DNA of 64,000 nucleotides, taken from assembly GCA_000381585.1 (NCBI GenBank), contig KB906738.1:248001-312000 (forward strand). The letters are read 5' to 3'. Both the position numbers and the translations under genes were made by a program. Below, one piece after another: positions 42,518 through 51,163 of the stretch (position 1 is its first letter; each line of letters opens with the position of its first letter). Origin of the DNA: Acidobacteriaceae bacterium KBS 83. Lineage in GTDB: Bacteria > Acidobacteriota > Terriglobia > Terriglobales > Acidobacteriaceae. The notes under the pieces were generated by a model. That model made no database searches. It saw only the letters and a program-made list of their open reading frames with translations, and was not told the origin of the DNA.

Positions 42518-43261
42518 ATGGAAGCAGGAGCAAGCTTGACCCTGACCCTGCCAGCACGTCTGTCTACCAACGACTTCCATCGCGCCGTTCTCGCGCTCGC
42601 GCCCCGCACCGCCGTTTTCGACTGCGACGGCACCCTCTGGAGCGGCGACGCCGGCTATGACTTCATGGTCTGGTCCATCAAAACGGGACTCGTCTCCCGC
42701 AACGCCGCCGATTGGATCGACTCCCGTTACCGCCTCTACCTCACCGGCGACATCTCCGAACTCGCCATCTGCGGCGAGATGGTGCAACTCTACACCGGCC
42801 TCGAAGAGACCGAGCTTCGCCGCGCCGCCGCCACTTTTTTCCGAACCCAGATTCATCCGCATATCTTTCCAGAGATGCAGAGACTCGTAGACGATCTCCG
42901 CACCACCGGCTGCGAAATCTGGGCCGTCAGCTCCACGAATAGCTGGGTCATCGAAGAGGGCGTCCGCGACTTCGGCATCCCACCGGAGCGCGTTCTCGCC
43001 GCGCGTGTTGCCGTCGTGGATGGCTTCATCACCAGCTCACTCATCGACGTTCCGACGGACGAAGGCAAGGCCCTGTCACTGCAGCGTGCGGACCGCTCAC
43101 GTCCCGACGTCGTCTTCGGCAATTCCATCCACGATGCCGCCATGCTCGCGATCGCCCGCGCGCCATTCGCAGTCAATCCCACACCCGGGCTGCTCGAAAT
43201 CGCCGCCGAGCGCAACTGGCCGGTCTTTATCCCTGCCGCCATCGCAGGCGCTGCCCGCTAG
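42518..43261 (+). CDS. HAD-superfamily phosphatase (phosphoserine-phosphatase-like)
   Basis: 247 residues. The catalytic loop is FDCDGTLWSGDAGYDF (DxDGT). AVSSTNSWVIEEGV is HAD motif II, and VFGNSIHDAAMLAIA is motif IV with the metal-binding acid. A helical C1 cap lies between motifs I and II. It is a cytoplasmic phosphatase of small phosphometabolites; PSPase is one possibility. It starts 56 bp from the divergent Rv2525c-like gene and is followed 6 bp after its stop by the BtuF-like gene, so the two are co-transcribed. Confidence 0.85.
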   Translation: MEAGASLTLTLPARLSTNDFHRAVLALAPRTAVFDCDGTLWSGDAGYDFMVWSIKTGLVSRNAADWIDSRYRLYLTGDISELAICGEMVQLYTGLEETELRRAAATFFRTQIHPHIFPEMQRLVDDLRTTGCEIWAVSSTNSWVIEEGVRDFGIPPERVLAARVAVVDGFITSSLIDVPTDEGKALSLQRADRSRPDVVFGNSIHDAAMLAIARAPFAVNPTPGLLEIAAERNWPVFIPAAIAGAAR

Positions 43262-43267
43262 ACATCT

Positions 43268-44110
43268 ATGCCGGCATCCGCGTTGCAAGCCGGCCTGCGC
43301 ATCGCGGCTCTCCAGCCAAGCATCAGCATCATCCTTGATCGTCTCGGCGCGCTCGATCTGCTCGTCGCCTGCACCCGCTACTGCGTGGAAGCCGTGCCGG
43401 CGCTGGCCCAGCGCCCAATCACTATCGTCAAAGACTCCTGGTCCTCGACCACGGACGAGATTTTCGCGGCCCGTCCCACTCTTGTGCTCGCCTCCGTGCC
43501 TTACCGCATGGAATCGCTCGCTGCCCTGCTCAAATCCGGCTGCCCCGTCCTCACCCTCGCGCCCCACACACTCGCCGACATCTACGCGGACATCCGCCTC
43601 ATCGGCTCCATCGTGCATCGCGTGGAAGCAGCCGAATCGCTCGTCGCGGAGATGCAGCAGGAGATCACGGCAATGCGCGCGACCATCGCCGATGCCCCTT
43701 CTCGCCCTGTCGTCTACTGTGAGGAGTGGGGCAAGCCGCTCATCCACTCGCAACCCTGGGTCGCCGAATTGATCGAGGCCGCCGGTGGGCAATTCCTTGG
43801 CGACCCCGCAAGACAGACAACGCCCAACGTCGTCGCTGCTGCCGATCCCGACGTGATGATCTTCGCCTGGTGTGGAGCGGGCGACCGTGTACCCCTCGAG
43901 CGCGTCATCGCGCAGCGCGAGTGGCAGGACTCGCGCGCCGCACGCAACGGGCAGGTCTTCTGTATCCCCGACGAATGGCTCAACACTCCGGCCCCCACGC
44001 TCCTGCTCGGTCTGCGTGCCCTGGCCGCTGCGCTCCACCCCTCTCGTTTCGATGCAAAACTAAGACCGCGCACTTTCCATACAGTCGCGAACGCTGGAAT
44101 TACCATCTAG
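43268..44110 (+). CDS. BtuF-like periplasmic-binding-fold protein without signal peptide
   Basis: 280 residues with the class III binding-protein pattern (helical backbone): RIAALQPSISIILDRLGALD at the start, EEIFA-like TDEIFAARPTLVLA, and VVYCEEWGKPLIHSQPWVAELI in the second lobe. It would bind cobalamin or a siderophore-like ligand. The N-terminus has no export signal or lipobox, and no permease or ATPase genes are adjacent. That suggests a cytoplasmic ligand-binding role. It is in a run HAD-BtuF-like-MutT with very short gaps (6 and 8 bp). Confidence 0.8.
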   Translation: MPASALQAGLRIAALQPSISIILDRLGALDLLVACTRYCVEAVPALAQRPITIVKDSWSSTTDEIFAARPTLVLASVPYRMESLAALLKSGCPVLTLAPHTLADIYADIRLIGSIVHRVEAAESLVAEMQQEITAMRATIADAPSRPVVYCEEWGKPLIHSQPWVAELIEAAGGQFLGDPARQTTPNVVAAADPDVMIFAWCGAGDRVPLERVIAQREWQDSRAARNGQVFCIPDEWLNTPAPTLLLGLRALAAALHPSRFDAKLRPRTFHTVANAGITI

Positions 44111-44118
44111 TGGATCAA

Positions 44119-44616
44119 GTGACCGAAGAGCACAAGACAGATGAAGCAATGGGAGCGAGCGTCGACGGGGCCCCTGAAGCCCACATCGAGGCGCGAAACG
44201 ACCTGCGCGTCGACGGCAAAACAGTCCGGCAAGTCGCCGCCGCCCTTATCCTGCGCGGCGACGAGGTGCTGATCTGTCAGCGCCGTCCTGACCAGCCGCT
44301 CGGATCGAAGTGGGAATTTCCTGGTGGCAAGATGGAGCCCGGCGAAACCGCCGAGGAGGCGCTCCACCGCGAGCTCAAGGAAGAGCTCGACATCGACGCC
44401 ACCATCAGTAGCCACGTTGCCCACGTCCGCCACAACTACCGTAGCGGCGGTGCCGTCGACCTGCAGTTCTTCCTCGTCAGGGAATATAAAGGCGACGTCA
44501 CCAACCTCATCTTCCAGGACGTCCGCTGGTGCCCCCTGCGCAACCTGCCCGAGTACGACTTCGTCACCGCCGACCGCAACCTCGTCCGTGATTTAGCCGC
44601 CGGCAAGTTGCTATAG
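44119..44616 (+). CDS. mutT: NUDIX hydrolase, MutT type (8-oxo-dGTP diphosphatase)
   Basis: 165 residues from the GTG at 44119; the ATG at 44149 is an equally possible start. The Nudix box is complete: GGKMEPGETAEEALHRELKEEL. The segment LICQRRPDQPLGSKWEFPGG is typical of MutT. It would hydrolyse 8-oxo-dGTP to prevent mutation, although relaxed substrates are common in the family. Last gene of the HAD-BtuF-like-MutT run, convergent with the Nramp gene (25-bp gap). Confidence 0.88.
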   Translation: MTEEHKTDEAMGASVDGAPEAHIEARNDLRVDGKTVRQVAAALILRGDEVLICQRRPDQPLGSKWEFPGGKMEPGETAEEALHRELKEELDIDATISSHVAHVRHNYRSGGAVDLQFFLVREYKGDVTNLIFQDVRWCPLRNLPEYDFVTADRNLVRDLAAGKLL

Positions 44617-44641
44617 TCCAGGCAAAAGGCGCGCCGGGTTG

Positions 44642-45877
44642 CTAGCCAACAAACATCAGCGCCACCGACAGCACCACCACCACCGCCGCCGTTGCCCACG
44701 CAATCGCATTCATCCATCGCGGATTCACAAATGTGCCCATCAGGTCCTTGCGGTTGATCAGCAGCAGCATCATTACCAGGATCACCGGCAGCAGCACGCC
44801 GCTCAACACCTGCGTCTCCACCACCACCTTCATCGGGCGGATATTCGGCAGCAGCACCACGCCCGCGCCGCCCGCGATCAGCAGCGTGTAGAGCCAGTAG
44901 AACGTCGGCGCTTCACCGAAGCTCTTGTCAACGCCCGACTCGACCCCCAGCCCCTCGCACACGGTGTAAGCCGTCGAGAGCGGCAGCACCGACGCCGCAA
45001 AGAACGACGCATTGAATAATCCGATCGCGAACAGCAGGTAGGCGTACTCCTTGGCCAGCGGTTTCATCGCCTCCGCCGCGTCCGCCGGCACGTTCAGCGG
45101 GCCAACGCCGTGCGCATAGAGCGTCGCCGCACAGGCCACCACAATGAACCACGCCACGACATCGGTGAAGATCGACCCCACGACCACATCCAGCCGGGAC
45201 GCCGCATAGTCCTTTACCGCGACACCCTTCTCCACCACCGACGACTGCAGATAGAACTGCATCCACGGCGCAATCGTCGTGCCGATCACCGCGACCGTCA
45301 TCGAGATATATCCCGGCGTATGCCACACACCTGCCGGCGGCAGCTTCACCGTAGCCAGCATCGCCTCGCGCCAGCTCGGGCCGGAGAGCACGCCGGTGAT
45401 GATGTAGGCGATATAGAAGACGCTCGCCGCCAGGAAGACCTTCTCCACGCTCTTGTAATCGCCGCGCACCACCAGCAGCCACACCAGCACAGCGCAGACC
45501 GGCACCGAGATGTACTTGCTGATGTGGAATAGCTCCATCGATCCCGCGATGCCGATGAACTCCGTCACTACCAGGCCGAAGTTCACAACAAGCAGCAGCA
45601 CCATCGTGATGAACGTGGCCCGCAGCCCGAACTCTTCGCGGATCAGGTCGCTCAGCCCCTTGCCGGTCACCACGCCCATACGCGCGCACATCTCCTGCAC
45701 CACGATCAACGCCACCGTGATCGGCAGGATCGTCCACAGCAGCGAGTAGCCAAACTGCGCCCCGGCACCCGAATAAGTCAGGATGCCGCCGGCATCGTTG
45801 TCCACGTTGGCCGTAATGAAGCCCGGCCCCAGCACCGCGAGGAACAACAATATCCGGCGTTGCCATCGCTTCAGCAT
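44642..45877 (-). CDS. Nramp-family divalent metal transporter with non-canonical metal site
   Basis: 411 residues, about eleven membrane helices. The family pattern GPGFITA is present, but helix 1 reads DNDAGGILTYS where Mn/Fe transporters have DPGN. Helix 6 reads GTTIAPWMQFYLQ where they have the MPH motif. The metal-binding positions have therefore changed, which points away from Mn2+ and towards a divergent clade; Mg2+ transport is known for one such Nramp-related group. No Mn-sensing yybP-ykoY leader was found upstream. A soluble MgtE_N/CBS protein is encoded 2.9 kb away. Confidence 0.85.
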   Translation of the reverse strand: MLKRWQRRILLFLAVLGPGFITANVDNDAGGILTYSGAGAQFGYSLLWTILPITVALIVVQEMCARMGVVTGKGLSDLIREEFGLRATFITMVLLLVVNFGLVVTEFIGIAGSMELFHISKYISVPVCAVLVWLLVVRGDYKSVEKVFLAASVFYIAYIITGVLSGPSWREAMLATVKLPPAGVWHTPGYISMTVAVIGTTIAPWMQFYLQSSVVEKGVAVKDYAASRLDVVVGSIFTDVVAWFIVVACAATLYAHGVGPLNVPADAAEAMKPLAKEYAYLLFAIGLFNASFFAASVLPLSTAYTVCEGLGVESGVDKSFGEAPTFYWLYTLLIAGGAGVVLLPNIRPMKVVVETQVLSGVLLPVILVMMLLLINRKDLMGTFVNPRWMNAIAWATAAVVVVLSVALMFVG

Positions 45878-46005
45878 GCGCTCATCCGAGGTGGGTGATT
45901 AGGGGTTCAGCAGGAGAGCGCAATGCGCACAATCCACAGGCGACCATACCAGAACCGGGTGATTCTGATGAAGCGCGCCCGGTCACTTAAAGTCGTTGTA
46001 TCAGT

Positions 46006-46785
46006 TCAATCTGAAACACGAACGCCCATCCGGCACTGGAGCTGCTTTCGATAGCGCCGGCTCAGGCGAAGCTCGGTTCCGTCGCGGATCAATACCCGAT
46101 ACTCGCCATCCTCACCAAGCTTCAGGGCCTGAACGTGTTCCAGGTTCACCATCGTCGAACGATGGATACGGCAGAACACATCACTATCGAGGTCCTGTTC
46201 GAGATCAGAGATGCTGCGACGCAATAGATGCGTCTTCGCTCCCACATGCAGGGCAGCGTAGTAGTCCGCAGCCTCAATCCAATCGATCTCCGACGTGCTC
46301 ACAAAGGCAACCTCGCCCGCGCTCTTGATGACCAGCCGTTCCAGCTTTCTCGCGCGGCCTTTGCCTCCGGCGATCTTCTCCTTCGCGCGACCGAGCGCTC
46401 GCTCGAACCGCGCAGTGTTGAATGGCTTCAGCAGGTAGTCGAGTGCGCCTGCCTCGAACGCCCGCAGCGCGTACTGGTCATAGGCCGTCACAAAAACAAC
46501 TGCGGGAGGCGCCTCCTTGCCCAGCATCGTCAGCACATCAAAGCCGTCGCACTCGGGCATCTGGACATCGAGAAACAGCAGGTCCGGCTCGGCCCGTCGA
46601 ATCCCTTCCGCTGCATCGACACCGGAGCCGCATTCGCCAACCATGGCGATCTCCGGATCGCGCCGCAACAACACGGTGAGATTGCTGCGCGCCAGTGGCT
46701 CGTCATCCACCACCATTGTGCGTATCTTCGCCGAACCCGCCTCCGCCTTACCATCAGCAGACACAATCATTCCTGGCACTATCAC
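46006..46785 (-). CDS. LytTR-type response regulator
   Basis: 259 residues. A receiver domain (about 20-135) has the phosphoacceptor Asp in LLFLDVQMPECDGFDVL, the Thr in VVFVTAYD and the Lys in YLLKPF. A C-terminal LytTR DNA-binding domain (about 150-255) contains IDWIEAADYYAALHVG and FCRIHRSTMVNLEHVQ. Its ATG overlaps the stop of the sensor kinase gene by four bases (ATGA), so kinase and regulator are coupled. Targets are unknown; the adjacent divergent cytochrome P460 gene and the downstream Nramp gene are candidates. Confidence 0.93.
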   Translation of the reverse strand: MIVPGMIVSADGKAEAGSAKIRTMVVDDEPLARSNLTVLLRRDPEIAMVGECGSGVDAAEGIRRAEPDLLFLDVQMPECDGFDVLTMLGKEAPPAVVFVTAYDQYALRAFEAGALDYLLKPFNTARFERALGRAKEKIAGGKGRARKLERLVIKSAGEVAFVSTSEIDWIEAADYYAALHVGAKTHLLRRSISDLEQDLDSDVFCRIHRSTMVNLEHVQALKLGEDGEYRVLIRDGTELRLSRRYRKQLQCRMGVRVSD

Positions 46786-47879
46786 TCCCTGAATGGCACG
46801 GAAATCGATACTTCCACGCCCCCGGCCCCCTGGTTCTCGAGCTTCAACTTGAATGCATCTCCATACAGGCTGCGCAGACGAGTTCGCATATTGGAGATAC
46901 CGATGCCCGAATGACTCGTCTCCCAGCTCGCCGGCAGACCAGGGCCGTCGTTGTAAACAGCAAGCGTAAGCGTTCCATCGGAGCGGGACGCCGCAATCCG
47001 GACAGCGCCTCCCTGGGCTCGTTTCGCAATTCCGTGCTTGATGGCGTTCTCGACCATCGGTTGCAGAATCAACGTCGGGACGTGGGCCAGAAGCAGCTCA
47101 CTTGGAACATCCACATTCAACTGAAGACGCTCGACGAATCGCACCTTCTGTATCTCCAGATACTTCCGCGCAAATTCCATCTCCTCGCCCAGGGGCACCT
47201 CCTGCCGTGTCGAATCCTCGAGAACGCGCCTCATAAAATCGCTCAACTCGGCGATCATGCTCACTGCCGCTTCGTTCCTCCCCTCACGGACAAGACCCGT
47301 CACAGCATTCAGCGTATTGAAGAGAAAGTGAGGCTCTATCTGGCGCCGCAGTGCATCCAGTTGGGCCTTCGCCAGTTGCTCGTTCAGCCGCGCTGTCTCC
47401 GTCTGCTGATAAGCCAGCCGCGCCCCGGAGTCCATCACATATTGCGTCGCCAGAATACCGGCGTAGAGAAGCAGATACGACAAAAGGCCGCCATAGAACT
47501 TGTCGAAGAGCAGATAGCCAAATCGCTTCGGTCCCGAGGCATATGCAAAGGGGTTCAAAAGATACTCCATCCATGCAAGCCACGCGGCGGACACCAGCGC
47601 AATCGCCGCGCAGCCCGCTATATGCACAAGCCACGCAACGATGGAGCCGCGCTTCATCAGCGGAAACCGCCGTCCCAGCCGCATGATGATCGGAGTTGCC
47701 AGCGCCCACGGCAGCCAGGAGAGCACCGACGTCAGAAATAGCTTCACCCACGCGTGATGCATCCCCTCCGAATGCATCACGAATACCGTCTGCATCGCGT
47801 CTACCAAGCCAAAGCCCAGCCAGATCGATGCAACCCATATCCACACCGCCGAATTGGAAGGGACAGGCTTCGTCTCCAT
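46782..47879 (-). CDS. LytS-type sensor histidine kinase
   Basis: 365 residues from the ATG at 47879; an open frame continues to 47981, but the added residues do not look like protein. Four hydrophobic segments (WIWVASIWLGFGLV to LLSYLLLYAGILA) form the sensor part. The His_kinase domain has the H-box IEPHFLFNTLNAV, LILQPMVENAIKHGI as N-box, and GIGISNMRTRL as G-box. It should autophosphorylate and pass phosphate to the LytTR regulator. The signal is not evident. The start lacks a clear ribosome site. Confidence 0.9.
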   Translation of the reverse strand: METKPVPSNSAVWIWVASIWLGFGLVDAMQTVFVMHSEGMHHAWVKLFLTSVLSWLPWALATPIIMRLGRRFPLMKRGSIVAWLVHIAGCAAIALVSAAWLAWMEYLLNPFAYASGPKRFGYLLFDKFYGGLLSYLLLYAGILATQYVMDSGARLAYQQTETARLNEQLAKAQLDALRRQIEPHFLFNTLNAVTGLVREGRNEAAVSMIAELSDFMRRVLEDSTRQEVPLGEEMEFARKYLEIQKVRFVERLQLNVDVPSELLLAHVPTLILQPMVENAIKHGIAKRAQGGAVRIAASRSDGTLTLAVYNDGPGLPASWETSHSGIGISNMRTRLRSLYGDAFKLKLENQGAGGVEVSISVPFRE

Positions 47880-47990
47880 GGGAAGATCGTATGCCACGAC
47901 TCTTCGGGGAAGGCGTGAATGCAGCGAATCCCCGTAACTGTGCAGTAGACGGTATGGTGCGAAGACCGGCCCTGGCAGCATACTTTCCGC

Positions 47991-48596
47991 ATGCTCACCC
48001 TAGCGAAGACCGCTCTGCTTCTCGCTGCTCTGTTTCCCCTGACCGCGTTGGTTCAGGACGAAGCTGCCCCGGGCGATACTCCGGAATACACCAGCGATGC
48101 CCGGCTCAGGCTGCCGGAAAACTACCGTCAGTGGGTCTACCTGTCTTCGGGATTCGACATGAGCTACAGCCCGGCAGCTGCCATGGCAGGTCATCACATG
48201 TTCGACAACGTCTTCGTCAATCCCGGATCCTACAAGGCATTCCTGAAGACCGGCACGTGGCCTGACAAGACGATCTTCGTTCTCGAAGCCCGCGGTGCAG
48301 AAGGACGCGGCTCCATCAACCAGAAGGGCAACTACCAGGGCGAAATCATGGGACTCGAGGTGCACGTCAAGGGCGTAGGCCGCTTCCCTGGCAACTGGGC
48401 TTTCTTCGGCTTCGATGACAACAAGACCGCCAAGATGACTCCAACCTCCGCCAATTGCTATAGCTGCCACGCCGAACATGGAGCGGTGGACACGACCTTC
48501 GTCCAGTTCTATCCAACCCTGCTGCCTATCGCGAAGAGCAAAAACACGCTCTCAGCCGCATACCTGAAAGAGCTGCCAACGCCCGCGCAGAAGTAG
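47991..48596 (+). CDS. Cytochrome P460 family c-type heme protein
   Basis: 201 residues with a signal peptide (LAKTALLLAALFPLTAL). The heme-attachment motif is CYSCH at residues 156-160, followed by AEHGAVDTTFVQFYPTL, typical of the P460 family. Classical P460 enzymes oxidise hydroxylamine or nitric oxide in the periplasm using a Lys-crosslinked heme; which lysine would do this here cannot be told by eye. It diverges from the LytS kinase, with 111 bp between the starts, so a regulatory link is plausible. Confidence 0.9.
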   Translation: MLTLAKTALLLAALFPLTALVQDEAAPGDTPEYTSDARLRLPENYRQWVYLSSGFDMSYSPAAAMAGHHMFDNVFVNPGSYKAFLKTGTWPDKTIFVLEARGAEGRGSINQKGNYQGEIMGLEVHVKGVGRFPGNWAFFGFDDNKTAKMTPTSANCYSCHAEHGAVDTTFVQFYPTLLPIAKSKNTLSAAYLKELPTPAQK

Positions 48597-48660
48597 GGTG
48601 GGATATCGCAGAGTCAGCAGCCCAGCCAAGCGGTTGCTCTATGTCTCTGTGCTGGACATC

Positions 48661-48757
48661 GAAACTCCATCAGCTTGCCCGCAAACATGAACGTGAGCGA
48701 CCCTCGGGAGCGAACCCGACAATTCGCGCCAAAGGCGCGTCTGCCTGGATGCAAATC
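48661..48757 (-). repeat. Dispersed intergenic repeat, copy R1, abutting a stop codon
   Basis: Shared blocks, plus strand, are TTGCCCGCA, GTGAGCGAC, GGAGCGAACCC, GCGCCAAAGGCGC and TCTGCCTG, closing with GCAAAT at 48751-48756, one base before the stop codon (48758-48760) of the PRC/MgtE_N/CBS gene. GCGCC/GGCGC can form a hairpin. Related copies lie at 50.2 kb and 59.9 kb. Confidence 0.7.
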
Positions 48758-50026
48758 CTAGGTGCGGCTGCGCAGGAACGTAATCACGTCATCCGCCTCG
48801 ACGATTCCCACCAGCTTGTCGCCGCTGTTCACCACTGGCAATGTCCGCAAATTGTATTTGTCGAAGAGTTCAGCCACCTCGTCCTCATCCGTGTCCACGC
48901 GGCAATGGATAGCCTGGCCTTCAGTCAAGTCCTTCAATTGGCTCCCCGGTTGCGCCAGCATCAGTCGCAGCAGCGGCACGCTTCCTTTCAGCACGCGATG
49001 CTCGTCGATCAGGTAAACCTCGCTGACCGTCTCCGGATCTCCCTCGAACTGGCGCAACGCCTCCATCGCCTCGGACACCGTGCCCTCATGCGATACCGCG
49101 ACGAAGTCGGTCGTCATGTAGCCCGCCGCAGAATCTTCGCGGAATTCCAGCAGCTCCTCGACCTCCTGCCGCTCCTCCGGCTCCATGCTGTCGAGAATCG
49201 CGTCGGAATGCGCCTCCGGCAGGTCCGCCAGCAGGTCAGCCGCAGCATCGGGATCCATCTCTTCGACGATGTCCGCCGCGCCCTCGGAGTCGAGCGAGGA
49301 GATCAACGAACGCTGCAGCTTCGGCTCCACCTCCTCCAGCGCCTCGGCTGCCACTTCTTCGTCCAGCGTCTGGAAGACTGCTTCGCGTTCTGCCGGCGCC
49401 AGCTCTTCGAGAATGTCCGCAATATCCGCCGGATGCATCTGCGCCAGCCGCTCGTGTTCGATCTTCAGCTTCACCCGCCTCGCGGGATCCACCTCGATCA
49501 CATCCACGAACTCCCACGGGATCACCTTCGCCGGAACACGGTTCGCAATCGCAGCCACCCGCGAGGCAGGCAGCAGACCCTTCAGCATGCGCCGCGTCGC
49601 ACCGCGCAGCCCCACCTCCACCTGCGTCACCTGCAGCGGCGTGCCGCGCTCCACTGCCTGCCAGCGCAGGTCCACATCATTCACCCGCACCACCTTGCGT
49701 CCGTACACGTCGATAATCTGCCGGTCCAGCAGGTCCTGCCGCAGCAGCAGCGCATTCTCATTCTGGCTTGCCGGCAGCGGCTCGGTGCCCGACGCCATCA
49801 TCAGTCCGCCGGCCTCGGTCAAGCTCAGCGCCTGCACATCGACATACTCCCGTCCCCGCGCACTCTTCACCACCAGCGACAGCACGCGCCCCGCATCCTG
49901 CCCCGTTCCCACCACCACATCCGCCACGCGTCCGCGCATCTGCCCAGCGGCGTCCACCACCGGCGTTCCCTCTAGCAGCGTCAGGCTGCTCTCGTGGCCA
50001 TAATTCGCATGGTTGTTCGCATGCAT
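48758..50026 (-). CDS. Soluble PRC-barrel / MgtE N-domain / CBS-pair protein
   Basis: 422 residues without any membrane segment. An N-terminal PRC-barrel-like region (about 12-75, possibly a second to 180) is followed by an MgtE_N helical superhelix (about 185-285: AQMHPADIADILEELAPAER; DPDAAADLLADLPEAH) and a pair of CBS domains (about 290-420: SAAGYMTTDFVAVSHEGTVSEA; KYNLRTLPVVNSGDKLVG). In MgtE channels these two parts sense Mg2+ and gate the pore, but the pore domain is absent here. It may regulate a separate transporter; the Nramp protein 3 kb away is the obvious candidate. Confidence 0.88.
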   Translation of the reverse strand: MHANNHANYGHESSLTLLEGTPVVDAAGQMRGRVADVVVGTGQDAGRVLSLVVKSARGREYVDVQALSLTEAGGLMMASGTEPLPASQNENALLLRQDLLDRQIIDVYGRKVVRVNDVDLRWQAVERGTPLQVTQVEVGLRGATRRMLKGLLPASRVAAIANRVPAKVIPWEFVDVIEVDPARRVKLKIEHERLAQMHPADIADILEELAPAEREAVFQTLDEEVAAEALEEVEPKLQRSLISSLDSEGAADIVEEMDPDAAADLLADLPEAHSDAILDSMEPEERQEVEELLEFREDSAAGYMTTDFVAVSHEGTVSEAMEALRQFEGDPETVSEVYLIDEHRVLKGSVPLLRLMLAQPGSQLKDLTEGQAIHCRVDTDEDEVAELFDKYNLRTLPVVNSGDKLVGIVEADDVITFLRSRT

Positions 50027-50152
50027 CGGCGCGGTCTCCGAGGGAGAGTCTATTGCATTTGCCTGTTGCGGTGAGATGCAGAGATTTTATTGCGCGGTCT
50101 TCTTCGAAGAAAGACCACACACGCAACCACACCTACTCGCATGACAGTAGCT

Positions 50153-50286
50153 GAAGTGGGACTCAGCCGATTTGCCCGCAGAGCCAGATGTGAGCGACAA
50201 CGGAACGAACCCACCCTCACGCGCCCCAGGCGCTATCGCCCGTACGGCCAGTACCTCCGCAGGCGCGTCCGCCCGCATGGCGACTA
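50153..50286 (-). repeat. Dispersed intergenic repeat, copy R3, abutting a stop codon
   Basis: Plus-strand blocks ATTTGCCCGCA, TGTGAGCGAC, GGAACGAACCCA and GCGCCCCAGGCGC match R1 in order. An extra 30-40 bp segment is present before the end block GCATGGCGAC. The copy stops immediately before the stop codon (50287-50289) of the small secreted protein gene. Together with R1 it flanks the MgtE_N/CBS gene. Confidence 0.65.
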
Positions 50287-50703
50287 TTAGTGCAGCGCGG
50301 GTGGCCCCTCATGCACATGGCGGATCACGATCGTGTCGTCCTTGAACTCGACCCGGTCGTAATCGCGCCCCTGCGACTGCACATAGCAGCCGCATTCTGT
50401 GTTGGCATGGTGTGCCAGGGTAATGCCGTCTTCGGTCCCCTTCAGCTCGCGATTCGCCTGCTCCACCGCCATCTGCGCATCGCTCGCCGCCTTCGTGGTC
50501 GCGTCGGTCTTGTTTGCTTCCTGCGCTTTGCTCGCCGCATCGGCCTTCGCCTGCGCATCGGCAACCTCGTCCTTCGCTTCCTTCAACTGCTTCTGCTCGT
50601 CCGGCGTCAGCTTCTCGATGCGAACAGGCGAAGGAGCCTGCGTCGGCGTGCCAGGAGTAAGTTGGGCAGGCAGCAGCATCAGCGACAACAGCACAGTCCA
50701 CAT
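50287..50703 (-). CDS. Small secreted coiled-coil protein, unrecognised
   Basis: 138 residues: a short signal peptide (MWTVLLSLMLLPAQL), a Pro/Thr linker, then an Ala/Lys/Glu/Gln-rich coiled coil of about 65 residues (KEAKDEVADAQAKADAASKA). The C-terminus contains CGCYVQSQGRDYDRVEF. No family is recognised. The two cysteines near the end could form a disulphide or bind metal. It is in a run of small envelope proteins. Confidence 0.6.
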   Translation of the reverse strand: MWTVLLSLMLLPAQLTPGTPTQAPSPVRIEKLTPDEQKQLKEAKDEVADAQAKADAASKAQEANKTDATTKAASDAQMAVEQANRELKGTEDGITLAHHANTECGCYVQSQGRDYDRVEFKDDTIVIRHVHEGPPALH

Positions 50704-50836
50704 AACAGCATTCTCCGCTCCCTCAATCTTATCGCTCTTACGTCTCCCAACCCTGTGCCGCCCCGGATTGAGTAACCTCCAGACGCCGGAACCCGCCGGC
50801 GTATGCCGGCGAGCCCCTCGATCATGCGCTCGCCTT

Positions 50837-51163
50837 CTAGCGAACCGCCGAGTTGTGCTTGTCCTTGTCGATAGATCGCGAGATATTGTTCTGCTGGCGG
50901 GTCAGAGTCGCCTTGTCCTGTGCGGTCAAATGGCCGCCATCGGCGCGGCGCATCGCATGCTCCTCGCGGTTCACGCTGGCTTCACGGTGCTCCAGATTCC
51001 TCGTCTCCCGGCCGGTGAGCTGACCGCTGCGCACACCCTGTGCAATGCGGCCCTGCTGGTCGTTCTTGCGCTCCTGGATCGTTCGGCCGGTCACCTGGGC
51101 AAAGGCGGCGCTGGTCAAAAATGTGCAAAGTGCTGCGGCGGCAAAGAAGCGTCGTGCGGTCAT
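50837..51163 (-). CDS. Small secreted Arg/Gln-rich protein, unrecognised
   Basis: 108 residues with a signal peptide (MTARRFFAAAALCTFLTSAAFA). The mature part is highly charged and helical, rich in Arg, Gln, Asp and Asn, with short repeated turns (IAQGVRSGQLTGRE; GGHLTAQDKATLTRQQNN) that resemble calcium-binding-like or helical repeats. I do not recognise a family. GAGGAGAGA precedes the ATG. The gap to the gene at 50703 holds a GCCGGC...GCCGGC hairpin at about 50793-50809. Confidence 0.6.
   Translation of the reverse strand: MTARRFFAAAALCTFLTSAAFAQVTGRTIQERKNDQQGRIAQGVRSGQLTGRETRNLEHREASVNREEHAMRRADGGHLTAQDKATLTRQQNNISRSIDKDKHNSAVR

Noticed and set aside
45878-46005. Mn-responsive yybP-ykoY riboswitch before the Nramp gene
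   Set aside because: No matching conserved loops were found in the 128-bp gap.
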